Shown piece after piece: positions 8,354 through 16,877 of a DNA stretch of 64,000 nucleotides (its first letter is position 1; each line of letters starts with the position of its first letter). The DNA is from Paenibacillus sp. FJAT-26967 (GTDB taxonomy: Bacteria > Bacillota > Bacilli > Paenibacillales > NBRC-103111). The notes beneath the pieces were generated by a model, which saw only the letters and a program-made list of their open reading frames with translations, was not told the DNA's origin and searched no databases. The translations under genes were made by a program, and so were the position numbers. The DNA lies in contig NZ_LMXH01000004.1 of assembly GCF_001541095.1 (NCBI RefSeq), forward strand, positions 124,001 through 188,000, written 5' to 3'.

Positions 8354-9328
8354 AATCATTTCAACTTTTGGATCAGGAGATGATATATAAGGTCTGGGTG
8401 TTATTGCGCGCTCGGTTTTTCTCTGCTGCACGTTGTGCATGAGCAGGGCAAAGATAATGAGCAGGGTGCCGTAGATCTCATACATACTGATCCGGTAGCC
8501 TTGGAAAGCCATAATAACGAATGTGGTAATCGGAACAAAATTGATAAATAAGATTCCGTTAAGCGGGGATAGCAATTTGATTCCTGAATTCCAGCATAGT
8601 AAGGCAGCTAGTCCCGGCAGTAAGATCATAAAGGACATTTCAAATTTGATCGAAAGCAGAGTGTCCCAGGCAGGCACCGGAAGTAAGCCGAAGACGGAGG
8701 CGAGTGTAACGATTACAAAGGATACGGCGCTCCCCAGCAAGCAGGTTAGAGTAGAATAACGCAGGATCGACCAATCCCTGAACTGGCTTCCCCCCATCGA
8801 ATACACGACCCATCCCACAACGCCGATAAAAATCAGCAGCAGCGGAAGAAGATTTTGCCCGGCTGTCATGAAAAAAGCCAGTTCACCTTTGGTGATCACA
8901 AGTAAGGCGCCGATAAGGGCGACAACTACACTCGTGAGCATGTAGGATTTGGGTGCTTTTCGGGTCGTAATCCATAAGACCATAATGGAGATCATCGGCA
9001 TAAGTACTTCCATTATCGAAGCGGCTACAGTACCCGGCTCCCCCATGAGAGATTGTCCGAAGAAGACGAACATGTTATAGACGGTAAATGCCATCGTTCC
9101 GAAGAACAGCAAGGCCTTGCCTCTTCCCTCCAAACGAAAAGAAGATCGGCCTTCTTTCATCCAGAGAAGCAAGGTGAGAATAACGCCCACGATTAAATAG
9201 CGGATAAACGAGAAATAGAACGGATCAATTTGCTGCAAGGCTACATGTGCAACGGGAAACATAGCTCCCCAGGACATACTCGCGATCAGGCACAGAATGG
9301 AACCGATGATGACTTGTTTGCTTAGCAT
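8339..9328 (-). CDS. EamA/DMT-family transporter
   Basis: 329 residues with ten predicted transmembrane helices in two homologous halves of five (about 8-150 and 160-295), the classic drug/metabolite exporter architecture. It starts with GSILCLIASMSWGAMFPVAHVAL, matching the first EamA repeat. The hydrophilic tail of about 25 residues is cytoplasmic. A GGGAGAG lies eight bases before the ATG. It is transcribed divergently from a LysR regulator, and the 160-base gap carries a LysR-type palindrome. The substrate is unknown; such pairs often export an amino acid or a toxic metabolite sensed by the LysR protein. Confidence 0.9.
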   Translation of the reverse strand: MLSKQVIIGSILCLIASMSWGAMFPVAHVALQQIDPFYFSFIRYLIVGVILTLLLWMKEGRSSFRLEGRGKALLFFGTMAFTVYNMFVFFGQSLMGEPGTVAASIMEVLMPMISIMVLWITTRKAPKSYMLTSVVVALIGALLVITKGELAFFMTAGQNLLPLLLIFIGVVGWVVYSMGGSQFRDWSILRYSTLTCLLGSAVSFVIVTLASVFGLLPVPAWDTLLSIKFEMSFMILLPGLAALLCWNSGIKLLSPLNGILFINFVPITTFVIMAFQGYRISMYEIYGTLLIIFALLMHNVQQRKTERAITPRPYISSPDPKVEMIKTAP

Positions 9329-9405
9329 GTGTGTCTCTCCCTAGTATGTAAATGCCGGCTTATTGTACAACAACCATCATAGGGGAGATGCAAGTCTTTA
9401 GTAAA

Positions 9406-9442
9406 ATGATTATAAATAAAGGTTATCATCATTTATAATGAT
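9406..9442. promoter_or_regulatory. LysR-type operator palindrome
   Basis: ATGATTATAAAT (9406) and ATTTATAATGAT (9431) form a 12-base inverted repeat with one mismatch around a 13-base spacer. It lies between the divergent EamA and LysR genes. LysR regulators bind AT-rich dyads in such shared regions. Confidence 0.6.
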
Positions 9443-9488
9443 ATCAGAACGAAGAAATAGACATATCGGAAGCAGAGGAGGAGGCACC

Positions 9489-10367
9489 TTGGAGTTAAAT
9501 GATTTGAGAATCTTTCAGGCCGTAGCGGCACATGGCAGTGTCAGTAAAGCCGCTCTAGAGCTCAGCTATGTTCAGTCGAATGTAACGGCCCGGATCAAGC
9601 TGCTGGAGAAAGAGCTTCAGACCCCCTTATTCTACCGGCACAAAAGAGGGATGATTCTAAACACGGAAGGAAAGCGGCTGCTGGAGTATTCAAGAGAAAT
9701 CCTATCGAAAGTAGATGAAATGAAGCAAACCTTTCAAGACAAATCGAACCCTTACGGTGTCCTTGAGATTGGCATAGTAGAGACTGTAGCAGCTCTTCCC
9801 TATATCCTGTCGTCCTATTATCGTAAGTACCCGAATGTGGAAATATCTTTGAAGGCTGGGGTAACCGATCTGCTACTGCAGGATGTCATTGATATGAAGC
9901 TGGACGGAGCCTTCGTCACAGGACCGATCCGGCATCCGTTAATCGAGCAGGTCGAGGTGATCCAGGAAAGGCTGGTTCTGGTTACCAAGGCGGATACCTT
10001 CGCTGTGGAGGATATCACAACCAAGCCCTTGCTGCTCTACAATAAAGGCTGCGGGTACCGCGGAAGGCTCGAAAGCTGGCTGAAGGTCGAAGGAATCGTC
10101 CCGAAGCAGATTATGGAGTTCGGGACGTTCGGGACGATCATCGGCAGTGTGGCTGCCGGAGTCGGAATGACGATTATTCCGGAATCGGCTATCAAGGATC
10201 TGGTCGCCAGCGGTACCGTGTATGCTCATAGCGTGCCGGAGCCTTACCGCGAGATTACAACCATCTTTATCCGGCGTAAGGATTCTTATTTAACGAGCAC
10301 CCTGCAGTGCTTCATTGATGAAATTGTGGCCCGGACTAGTGCTGCAGATCTGCCTTTGCCAGAGTAA
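9489..10367 (+). CDS. LysR-family transcriptional regulator
   Basis: I place the start at the TTG at 9489, giving 292 residues, the normal LysR length. AGGAGGAGG ends six bases upstream. A longer frame from an ATG at 9438 begins inside the operator palindrome and adds 17 unusual residues. The N-terminal winged helix reads ELNDLRIFQAVAAHGSVSKAALELSYVQSNVTARIKLLEKEL. The C-terminal effector domain (about 90-290) has the periplasmic-binding-protein fold. It probably controls the divergent EamA exporter. Its 3' end overlaps the convergent phosphoesterase gene by 32 bases. Confidence 0.9.
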   Translation: MELNDLRIFQAVAAHGSVSKAALELSYVQSNVTARIKLLEKELQTPLFYRHKRGMILNTEGKRLLEYSREILSKVDEMKQTFQDKSNPYGVLEIGIVETVAALPYILSSYYRKYPNVEISLKAGVTDLLLQDVIDMKLDGAFVTGPIRHPLIEQVEVIQERLVLVTKADTFAVEDITTKPLLLYNKGCGYRGRLESWLKVEGIVPKQIMEFGTFGTIIGSVAAGVGMTIIPESAIKDLVASGTVYAHSVPEPYREITTIFIRRKDSYLTSTLQCFIDEIVARTSAADLPLPE

Positions 10368-11211
10368 TCAATGTGAGCTCAGGACGGCAGTTAAAGCGTA
10401 CAGGAAGACGTGTTGTCCCAATGCCGCGCGTAGTGTATACCTGCAACCGGCTGTTTGGGATTTGATATAAGCCCGCTGAATATTTACCTCCATGAGGAGG
10501 GGTGTAGAGTGTCCCAATAAAAGGGAGCCGCACCTGTCCTCCATGGCTGTGGCCGGACAACTGTAAATCTACCGCTAACTGGCCGTATTCATCAGCAAAA
10601 TCGGGTTCGTGGGCAAGGAGAGTCGTACAAGCCTCCTCCGGTATATCAAGTAGAGCCTGCCGGATATTTGGTTTGCCGACCCAGGGATCATCAATACCGG
10701 CTACATAGATTGCATCCTTGCCTTTTCGTAATGCCGCGTGTTCATTATGAAGCACATGGAAACCTGCTTCTGACAACCCCCGTGTCACTGACCGACGGTT
10801 ACCAAAAGCATCATGGTTGCCCAGAATAGCCAATTGCCCAAAGGGTGCCCGCAGCTGGGAAAGCAAGGCAACTGCTTCTGGAATGTAGGCTGTTGAGTGA
10901 TCCAGGAGATCTCCGGTGAAGCAAAGGAGATCGGGCTGGATTTGCCAGACTTGTTCTACCAGCTCGGATAAATGCTCAGGTTTGGAGTCGACCCCTAGGT
11001 GTAAGTCGCTAAAATGAACGATGCGAAAGCCGTTAAAGGACGGCGGAAGCTTCGCAAGCGTAATAGTTATAGGGTTAACTTCCATCCAGTACGGTTCAAT
11101 CCAGCGTGAATAGATACCGGATAAACCGGCTGTACCCAGCAGACCTATTGTCCATTGAGCGCTCTTTCTCAGAAATTGCCGGCGGCTAATTGGTGTTGAT
11201 GTGGATAGCAT
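10336..11211 (-). CDS. Tat-exported calcineurin-like metallophosphoesterase (YkuE-like)
   Basis: I choose the ATG at 11211 (291 residues), preceded by GAACGGAGAT. The longer frame from 11286 would start inside the predicted -10 element. The N-terminus has a twin-arginine signal, SRRQFLRKSAQW, followed by a hydrophobic stretch. All metallophosphoesterase motifs are present: FSDLHLG, GDLLDH, GNHDAFG, then GHSHGGQVRLP. B. subtilis YkuE, a Tat-dependent wall-associated phosphoesterase, has the same layout. It lies downstream of a histidine kinase on the same strand but has its own promoter-like region, which resembles the one ahead of the two-component operon. It may therefore be a target of that system. 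Confidence 0.88.
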   Translation of the reverse strand: MLSTSTPISRRQFLRKSAQWTIGLLGTAGLSGIYSRWIEPYWMEVNPITITLAKLPPSFNGFRIVHFSDLHLGVDSKPEHLSELVEQVWQIQPDLLCFTGDLLDHSTAYIPEAVALLSQLRAPFGQLAILGNHDAFGNRRSVTRGLSEAGFHVLHNEHAALRKGKDAIYVAGIDDPWVGKPNIRQALLDIPEEACTTLLAHEPDFADEYGQLAVDLQLSGHSHGGQVRLPFIGTLYTPPHGGKYSAGLYQIPNSRLQVYTTRGIGTTRLPVRFNCRPELTLITLAKADLQH

Positions 11212-11266
11212 AATATCTCCGTTCTCATCAGGTGTTTGGTTTATGAAGTACAGCAGTAAATCTGTT

Positions 11267-11338
11267 CGGGCTATGAGAACAATCATAAGTTCCGTATGTT
11301 ACGTCTATATGACAGCACGAGAAAAAGACACCGCAACG
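11267..11338 (-). repeat. Copy A of a terminator-promoter repeat
   Basis: About 72 bases resemble 13562-13638 (copy B) at roughly three quarters identity by eye. An identical CGTATGTTAC core and a shared AAAAAGACACC-CAACG block stand out. Read on the minus strand the copy holds half of the kinase terminator and then promoter-like sequence leading into the phosphoesterase gene. Confidence 0.65.
11282..11302 (-). promoter_or_regulatory. Predicted promoter/operator of the Tat phosphoesterase gene
   Basis: On the minus strand GTAAC-N4-GGAAC (11302 to 11289) is followed after one base by TATGAT (11287 to 11282), a good -10. The same arrangement, GTAAC-N4-GTAAC then TAAGAT, stands before the two-component operon. 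Tandem repeats about nine to ten bases apart are typical OmpR-family operators. Confidence 0.5.
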
Positions 11339-11357
11339 AATAAGTCGCGATGCCTTT
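11322..11357 (-). terminator. Terminator of the two-component operon
   Basis: On the minus strand AAAGGCATCGC pairs with GCGGTGTCTTT (wobble pairs allowed) and runs into TTTT. The stem begins at the kinase stop codon. Confidence 0.75.
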
Positions 11358-12748
11358 TAATTATCTGGCGGAGCTGCAGGTAAGGAGAAATAAAATTCAA
11401 CTTCTCTTGTATGAACATGAAAGCCAAATTTGGAATCGTGCTTTTGCAATATCGTTCTAACAATCGATAATCCCAAGCCTGTTCCGCTAAGCAGTTTACT
11501 GCGGGAGCTCTCCAATACGTAGAATGGCTCCCAGATATTCTCCCATTGTAGGGAGTCTCCGATCTCAACCCCATTGGTAATCGTAAATAGGACTTGATTA
11601 TTCTTGTTTTCCATTGAAATCTGGATAAGCCTGTCGTTTGTGTATTTGATGGCATTGGAAATAAAATTGTTAAGGACCATGTCTATCTTCTGTTTATCTG
11701 CCTGCACCCATGGATCTGTAAGTAAACGGTCATGCACAGAAATTGTGATATCTTGCTGCTGGGTAGAGATTCGGTACTTCTGCAGAGTGTCCTGAAGCAA
11801 GAGTCTGAAATCAAAAGTGCTGATCGTATAGGAATCGGTTTGCAGTTTGGATAGCTCCAGAAGTTTATTGACCCATCTTGAAATGTCATCTGTCTGCTGC
11901 TGGATCACATCCAGATAAGTACCATCGTCCATGCCGTCCTTGATTCCCGACGAGTAAGCCTTAATCAAGGCAAGCGGGGTTTTCAGCTCGTGTGAAATAT
12001 TTGCGATAAACTCCCGCAGATTATGGTTTTTGTCCTCCAGAGCTTGATGTGCATGTTCTAATTTATCACTCATTTGATTAATGCTCCGGGCTAAAGACTC
12101 GATTTCATCATCTGTCTGAATATGGACCCTGGTGAAAGATAGATTTGAGATTTTCTCAGCAGCTTCCTGTATTTTAGCAAGCGGTTGAACAATATGCTTC
12201 GTGAACAGCCCTGATAACACGATCAGCAGCAGGAGCTGTCCCGCATAAATATAGACATTAAATTGATTGACGATTTTGAGCGTGTCTATAGAATGCGAGA
12301 TCGATTCTCCTACTACAATAAGCAGATCGTCCTTTTTCATAAAAGTAGCCAGGAAGCTTGATTTCAATTTTTCTTGATAATAAATTTTTCTGACTATGAT
12401 CTGCTCATTCAGCTTGCTAATACTTTCATCGGTTATCCAGAACTTACTCAGTGTAATCCCTTTTTTATTCAACTTATCTAGAATCATCGTGTTTAGACTG
12501 TTATTGTTTTCAGTCATTGACGTATAAACGATTGTCACACCATGCTTATTTTCAAGGTCCTCCACATGCTGAAGCAGCTGATCGGTATCCATCGTTTCAA
12601 ACTGCTCAGTTAAGACAGCAAGTGCATTCTTTTTCTGGTATAGATGGTATTTGGGTAAGAAGTAAGTATTCATTATCCATGTAAAAATAAACGTTATAAA
12701 GAACACCAGAGTAATTCGCAAAATGAATTTCTTATTTAACCTATTCAT
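11357..12748 (-). CDS. Membrane sensor histidine kinase
   Basis: 463 residues. TM1 is at about 8-28, an extracellular sensor of about 140 residues follows, and TM2 lies at about 165-185. HAMP spans about 186-240. HisKA has the phosphoacceptor H253 in ISHELKTPL. HATPase_c has the N-box NNFISNAIKYT and G2-box GTGLGLSIV. The G1 region is divergent: the usual DxGxGI is replaced by a form near NGVEIGD. It overlaps its response regulator by eight bases, so the two are translationally coupled. The stretch looks more AT-rich than its neighbours. The layout resembles VanS-like kinases with small extracellular sensors. The signal is unknown. Confidence 0.92.
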   Translation of the reverse strand: MNRLNKKFILRITLVFFITFIFTWIMNTYFLPKYHLYQKKNALAVLTEQFETMDTDQLLQHVEDLENKHGVTIVYTSMTENNNSLNTMILDKLNKKGITLSKFWITDESISKLNEQIIVRKIYYQEKLKSSFLATFMKKDDLLIVVGESISHSIDTLKIVNQFNVYIYAGQLLLLIVLSGLFTKHIVQPLAKIQEAAEKISNLSFTRVHIQTDDEIESLARSINQMSDKLEHAHQALEDKNHNLREFIANISHELKTPLALIKAYSSGIKDGMDDGTYLDVIQQQTDDISRWVNKLLELSKLQTDSYTISTFDFRLLLQDTLQKYRISTQQQDITISVHDRLLTDPWVQADKQKIDMVLNNFISNAIKYTNDRLIQISMENKNNQVLFTITNGVEIGDSLQWENIWEPFYVLESSRSKLLSGTGLGLSIVRTILQKHDSKFGFHVHTREVEFYFSLPAAPPDN

Positions 12749-13388
12749 TCGTTTCTTCCAGGCTATATCCCATACCCCTGTGTGTTTTGATTAAACGATT
12801 CCCGACTTTTACCCTTAATCTCCGGACATGTGTATCGACCGTTCTTTCTTCGCCAAAATAATCGAATCCCCAGACATGGTCCAGCAAAGCTTTTCTCGAA
12901 ATGATCCTTCCTCTATTTTCAATAAAATGTTTCATTAGATGAAATTCCTTATGGGTCGCCTGCAAATCTTCGCCATTTCTGAAAATCTTTTGCCCATCCA
13001 TATCTATCTTGAGGTTTCCTATATAGATCTGGTTATCCATCTGGAGTAAATTCTTAACCCTCAGGATCAGAATACGCGGGTCGAATGGCTTGCTCATATA
13101 TTCATCGGCACCGGTTTGCAGAGCAATCAGCTCATCTTCGACATCTCCTTTTGCCGTTAAGAGCAGCACCTTCGTGTTGCTTTGTTTTTTAATCTCCTTG
13201 CAGACCTGGATACCATTCACTTTAGGCATCATCCAATCCAGAACCGCCAAATGAATGGGATGGTTATAAAATAGATGGAGTGCTTCTTCACCATCTTGTG
13301 CGGGATATGTCGTAAAGGCTTCATTCTCAAAATAAGCCTTCAAAATCTTGAGCATAAAGGGTTCGTCATCGGCGATTAATATATTCAT
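12741..13388 (-). CDS. OmpR-family response regulator
   Basis: 215 residues. The receiver domain has the acidic pair DDE at the N-terminus, phosphoacceptor D51 in AVLDWMMP, the T in LLLTAKG and K in MSKPF. The C-terminal winged helix ends with FGEERTVDTHVRRLRVKVG and HRGMGY, typical of OmpR/PhoB. It is the first clear gene of a minus-strand operon with the histidine kinase, preceded by GAAGGAG. Its own promoter region carries a GTAAC tandem repeat suited to autoregulation. Confidence 0.95.
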   Translation of the reverse strand: MNILIADDEPFMLKILKAYFENEAFTTYPAQDGEEALHLFYNHPIHLAVLDWMMPKVNGIQVCKEIKKQSNTKVLLLTAKGDVEDELIALQTGADEYMSKPFDPRILILRVKNLLQMDNQIYIGNLKIDMDGQKIFRNGEDLQATHKEFHLMKHFIENRGRIISRKALLDHVWGFDYFGEERTVDTHVRRLRVKVGNRLIKTHRGMGYSLEETNE

Positions 13389-13416
13389 AAATCGGCTCCT
13401 TCAAAATCCTTCTTTT

Positions 13417-13512
13417 TTATTTCATACGAACATTGTTTGCAGATAATCCGTAGATAAATAGGGTGCCCACAAGAACGAAAAAACAGACGGTTAACCAAAT
13501 TGATATTCTCAT
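13417..13512 (-). CDS. Candidate small single-pass membrane peptide ahead of the response regulator
   Basis: 31 residues from the ATG at 13512 (41 from 13542, 44 from 13551). It has a basic start, one strong transmembrane helix (ISIWLTVCFFVLVGTLFIYG) and the tail LSANNVRMK. It ends 28 bases before the regulator and lies in its predicted transcript. The best ribosome site is AGGAAAGG at an over-long 11-base spacing, so translation is uncertain. Small membrane peptides next to two-component systems sometimes modulate the kinase; that role here is only a possibility. Confidence 0.3.
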   Translation of the reverse strand: MRISIWLTVCFFVLVGTLFIYGLSANNVRMK

Positions 13513-13561
13513 TGTAAGCTGAACCTTTCCTATCCTTTTCATTGAAGCCATGTACCGGATC

Positions 13562-13638
13562 CGGCCTATATGCAAGAACCATCTTAGGTTACGTATGTTA
13601 CACCAGTATGGCGGCGGGATAAAAAAGACACCACAACG
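13562..13638 (-). repeat. Copy B of the terminator-promoter repeat
   Basis: About 77 bases matching copy A at 11267-11338. Together the copies bracket the two-component operon as imperfect direct repeats about 2.3 kb apart. Confidence 0.65.
13581..13601 (-). promoter_or_regulatory. Predicted autoregulated promoter of the two-component operon
   Basis: On the minus strand GTAAC-N4-GTAAC (13601 to 13588) is followed after one base by TAAGAT (13586 to 13581) as a possible -10. Spacing is identical to the copy upstream of the Tat phosphoesterase. Confidence 0.5.
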
Positions 13639-13653
13639 TATCGTTGCAGTGTC
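13620..13653 (-). terminator. Second terminator downstream of the chemoreceptor gene
   Basis: On the minus strand GACACTGCAACG pairs with CGTTGTGGTGTC around a three-base loop (two mismatches), followed by six T. It insulates the chemoreceptor from the two-component operon. Confidence 0.75.
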
Positions 13654-13710
13654 CAGATGATGAAGAGATGCGCCTGAAGCACAAGACGGAAGGTGTCCCG
13701 AAATCTGCAT

Positions 13711-13760
13711 AAAATAAGCTTCTGAAAGATAGGAATGAAGTCACCATCTTGTCAGAAGCT
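13711..13760 (-). terminator. First terminator downstream of the chemoreceptor gene
   Basis: On the minus strand AGCTTCTGA pairs with TCAGAAGCT over a 26-base loop and runs into TATTTTAT. Confidence 0.6.
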
Positions 13761-13765
13761 CTGAT

Positions 13766-15529
13766 CTAAACTCGAATTTGTTTAACGGACTCACGCAGAC
13801 GATGCGTCATCTCGTTCAATTCTTTGGCAGAATCGGCGAAATATTGCGCGATATGAAGCTGCTGATCGGTCAGTTCACCGATCTGAAGCGTTTGGTCAGA
13901 GGTGGCTTTGGCGATGTCGGCGATTTCGATCACGGTAGCGGACACCTCTTCAGAGCTGGCGGTCATTTGCTCAGTAGAAGCAGAGATCTCGCGAATTTGC
14001 TCGCTGACAAGCCGGAACAGCTCCACTACGTTCGCGAAGGAAGTCTCGGCTTCCTCGGACAACTCAGACCCTGCACGCACTTCTTCAGAACCGCTTTTCA
14101 TCGCTTCACTGATCCGGAGCGATTCGTTCTGAATGTTATGCAGCAGGGAAGCAATCTGGCTTGTGGAATGGAAGGAATCCTCCGCCAGTTCCCTGACTTC
14201 ACTTGCAACAACGGCAAATCCGGCTCCATGCTCGCCGGCCCGCGCCGCTTCGATGGATGCGTTTAATGCAAGCAGCTTGGTCTGATTGGCAATTTCCGAT
14301 ATCGCGGCCAGAGCACCCGCAATTTCCTGAGAGTAGCCGTGCAGGCTGGTAACACGCTGGACTGTTTCTTCCGTAGCGGATGAAATGGTCCGAATTTGAT
14401 GATTCATCCGGCTTATGGTATTTCTGCCCGATTGAGCGCTATGAAGCGCATTGACGGAAGCATCGGATACCGTCAAGGAGGCTTCGGAGATTCGCTGAAG
14501 GGTACTGGCGATCTCCTCCATCGCGCGTGCGCCTTCTTCGGAATTGGTACGCTGAGTTTGCGAGCCGCCGGCAACTTGCTTGGAGGCTTCATTTACCCGT
14601 GTGTTCATCTCCAGCAAGTCCCGCGCTTCCGCAGAGAAGCGGTCGGAAGCGGTCACGAGCTGGTCGGACATTCGGGCAACGCTCGATACGATGCCGCCAA
14701 CGATCGTATTCAGGCTGCCCGACATGGTGACAATGGCCTGGTAGAGGGCCCCGACTTCATCCTGAGAGCGTACAGGGTATTCAAGAAGCTGCCGGTTCGC
14801 CTCCATGAAATTGCCTGCCGCAACGTTCTCCGCGCTGGATACGATCCGTTTCAGCGGATGGATGGCGCGAATGAGCAGCCAGACGATCAGTCCAATGCCT
14901 AGCAGTGCGAGCGATACCATGAGAATGTAGAAAGGGATACTTTCACGGATGACGCTGCTGGCAATGCTGTCGGTCACTGCGGCTTCCGTATCGATTCCGA
15001 TGACACCAAGCAAGGTTCCGTCCGGAAGTTTGACCGGTGCATAGGATGAAATATATTTGCCGTATTGCGGATTATCGATTAACGCCGAATGTGCGGTAGT
15101 CCCCTTCAGCAGATCCTGGATGGCTGCTGGAGGAATGTCCGTTACTTCATTTATGGGGGATGCGGAATCCGAATCCTTCGGCTGTCCGTCTATCATAATA
15201 AGCGGACGCCGGCTTTCGTCAATTCGTACAAAATAGACATAGAGAGCCCCGATTTGCCTGCGGAATTGATCCAGATCCTGCCGGATAGACCAATACAATT
15301 CATCCTCTTGCGGATTCGCCATGAATTGTTCCAAACGCTTGGTGTCGAGCTGGCGGGTATAGCTTTCGGCCATACGCGTCCCATAACTTGTCGTCACTTG
15401 ATTCGCTGTGGCCTTCATATTACTGATCTGTAGCCAAGTGTACCCCGCCGATAATAGGAGGATAACGATCATAACTACAAATGCAATCCGTGATGCCAAC
15501 CTCTTCCTAACCTCTGCATACCACTTCAT
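13766..15529 (-). CDS. Methyl-accepting chemotaxis protein
   Basis: 587 residues. TM1 at about 15-35; an extracellular Cache-like sensor of about 165 residues containing [35 protein letters not shown]2 at about 198-220; HAMP at about 221-275; then the signalling domain. The conserved hairpin tip is [42 protein letters not shown], and heptads continue to the C-terminus. No CheR-binding pentapeptide ends the protein. The single Cache-type sensor suggests a small-molecule ligand, not identified. AAAGGGGA lies about 13 bases before the ATG. Two tandem terminators follow, so it is its own unit. No other chemotaxis gene is in the window. Confidence 0.93.
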   Translation of the reverse strand: MKWYAEVRKRLASRIAFVVMIVILLLSAGYTWLQISNMKATANQVTTSYGTRMAESYTRQLDTKRLEQFMANPQEDELYWSIRQDLDQFRRQIGALYVYFVRIDESRRPLIMIDGQPKDSDSASPINEVTDIPPAAIQDLLKGTTAHSALIDNPQYGKYISSYAPVKLPDGTLLGVIGIDTEAAVTDSIASSVIRESIPFYILMVSLALLGIGLIVWLLIRAIHPLKRIVSSAENVAAGNFMEANRQLLEYPVRSQDEVGALYQAIVTMSGSLNTIVGGIVSSVARMSDQLVTASDRFSAEARDLLEMNTRVNEASKQVAGGSQTQRTNSEEGARAMEEIASTLQRISEASLTVSDASVNALHSAQSGRNTISRMNHQIRTISSATEETVQRVTSLHGYSQEIAGALAAISEIANQTKLLALNASIEAARAGEHGAGFAVVASEVRELAEDSFHSTSQIASLLHNIQNESLRISEAMKSGSEEVRAGSELSEEAETSFANVVELFRLVSEQIREISASTEQMTASSEEVSATVIEIADIAKATSDQTLQIGELTDQQLHIAQYFADSAKELNEMTHRLRESVKQIRV

Positions 15530-15738
15530 TGTTAAGTCGGTCCCCTTTATCTAGTCATAGCTGCTTCCAGAACTACATGCAATCCAATATATTATAATGA
15601 AATAACTGGATTAAGTTCTATAATAATTATCATTATTAATATTGGGTAATTAGACCTATTTTAGTTTATTTCAACGATTTAAAACAACTAAAACTTTTTG
15701 ATAAAGAGGAGCGGCGCTGATTCTATACAGTCAGGCAA

Positions 15739-16113
15739 TTAGGGGCATGGTTTCGCCCATATAAGATGTACCATATTTATCCAGTAAGTTTCTGCATTTA
15801 GGATTTTGATACCTGATTTGTGAATGAGCTCCTGGATGTTTCTCGTATGATGGCATCCGAAAGCGCGATGTAAGAGAGGATTAAGCGCTTTTTGCACAGC
15901 GGCTGCGGCCGGGTTCGTGCTCCATTGCCGTAATCTTGACTCCGGGGGGATAAAAGGGGAAGTTGGCGCCTGCACCCACAGCGAGTTCAAGCACATGGCC
16001 TTTTGCTTCACGTAAGAGATGCTGGCGCCAGCGTTTTTGTTTCGGATCTTCTCTTTGTTTTCGTACTGGGCCGCTTGTTTATCAAAGATCCGGATGAGTT
16101 TTTGTTTGTCCAT
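15739..16113 (-). pseudogene. Decayed class I SAM-dependent methyltransferase
   Basis: The N-terminus MDKQKLIRIFDKQAAQYENK has a good ribosome site (AAAGGTGG). The frame then shifts near 16045: the homologous sequence continues in another frame with LLREAKGHVLELAVGAGANF, the SAM-binding motif I, to about 15905. It returns to the first frame at NPLLHRAFGCHHTRN and the typical ending YWINMVHLIWAKP. Normal family members (UbiE/phospholipid-methyltransferase-like) are about 200 residues. Here the region between motif I and the C-terminus is missing about 80-100 residues. Two frame changes plus an internal deletion make this a pseudogene. The continuous 124-residue frame is not a functional enzyme. 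Confidence 0.75.
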
Positions 16114-16217
16114 TTGAGTTCCACCTTTCGGAATAAAAGGCTATATACAAGAGAATACAAGGATTGCCGATCAGGAAGAGATTTAGCGAGACTATTGGCC
16201 AATACCCAGAGAGAATG

Positions 16218-16261
16218 TCCCGGTAAGCCATGGTGATGGCCGGCTTGCCGGGATATTTTTT
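16218..16261 (+). terminator. Plus-strand terminator without an obvious gene
   Basis: TCCCGGTAAGCC pairs with GGCTTGCCGGGA (one wobble), followed by TATTTTTTATT. No plus-strand gene precedes it. It lies antisense to the leader of the methyltransferase pseudogene and could end an antisense transcript. Confidence 0.6.
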
Positions 16262-16328
16262 ATTAGGATTGATACGCGGATGGAAGAAGTCGGATAAGTA
16301 TGAGGGCAGTTGGCCCGGCTCCCTCTGC

Positions 16329-16658
16329 TCAACCTTCTCTCCAAGCTTCCTCATACTGGGTGAGCACATACTCCAGCTCGTCCAAGCGCACAAAGCGGGC
16401 GGCGCGGTAGACTTCTTTTCCTTCGTAGAAAAGAAGGACGGTGGGCGCCGCAAACGCCAGGTATTCGGAAGCGGCATCCGGCGCATCTTCCATGTAGACA
16501 TAAATGCCTGTAATGTCCTTGTGGGATTCCAGCATGATGGCTGCTTTCGCCTGGACGGATTCGCATACTCCACATTGGCCGGTTTTGATGACCATAAGAA
16601 CCAGCGGCTTTTCCCCGATGGTCTTCTTCACATCGTTTAGATTCATTAATTGATGCAT
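16329..16658 (-). CDS. Thioredoxin-like protein
   Basis: 109 residues, a single thioredoxin fold. The active-site loop is C29-G-V-C32 in KTGQCGVCES and the cis-proline is in FAAPTVLLF. CGVC is unlike the CGPC of housekeeping thioredoxins; it occurs in Bacillus YtpP/YdbP-type accessory thioredoxins. Cytoplasmic, no signal peptide. The role is probably thiol-disulfide exchange with unknown partners. It is upstream of the methyltransferase pseudogene on the same strand. Confidence 0.87.
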   Translation of the reverse strand: MHQLMNLNDVKKTIGEKPLVLMVIKTGQCGVCESVQAKAAIMLESHKDITGIYVYMEDAPDAASEYLAFAAPTVLLFYEGKEVYRAARFVRLDELEYVLTQYEEAWREG

Positions 16659-16877
16659 CCTTTAGATACCTCCATCCATCATTCATAATAAGCTTGTATT
16701 GCGTGACAACCCCGAATATCAAGTGCATCTGCTCTTTAGTATACCTTACATGAGAAGAGCGAGATTCGATCCTCGAACAATTGTGAATGATCCGGCAGGT
16801 GATAAACTAGATTCGTCAGTCTCCGTGTCCAAGATATGGAACAACCTCTGTTACTACTCCTTTTGAGAAAAGTTCCT

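Noticed and set aside
11211-11286. N-terminal extension of the Tat phosphoesterase
   Set aside because: It would start inside the predicted -10 and puts 25 residues before the twin-arginine signal.
11267-13638. Mobile element or integron-like insertion of the two-component genes
   Set aside because: No transposase, terminal inverted repeats or target duplications; the flanking similarity is better explained by shared regulation or local duplication.
16082-16230. Hydrophobic 49-residue frame upstream of the methyltransferase remnant
   Set aside because: No ribosome site and it overlaps the leader and start of the better supported methyltransferase.
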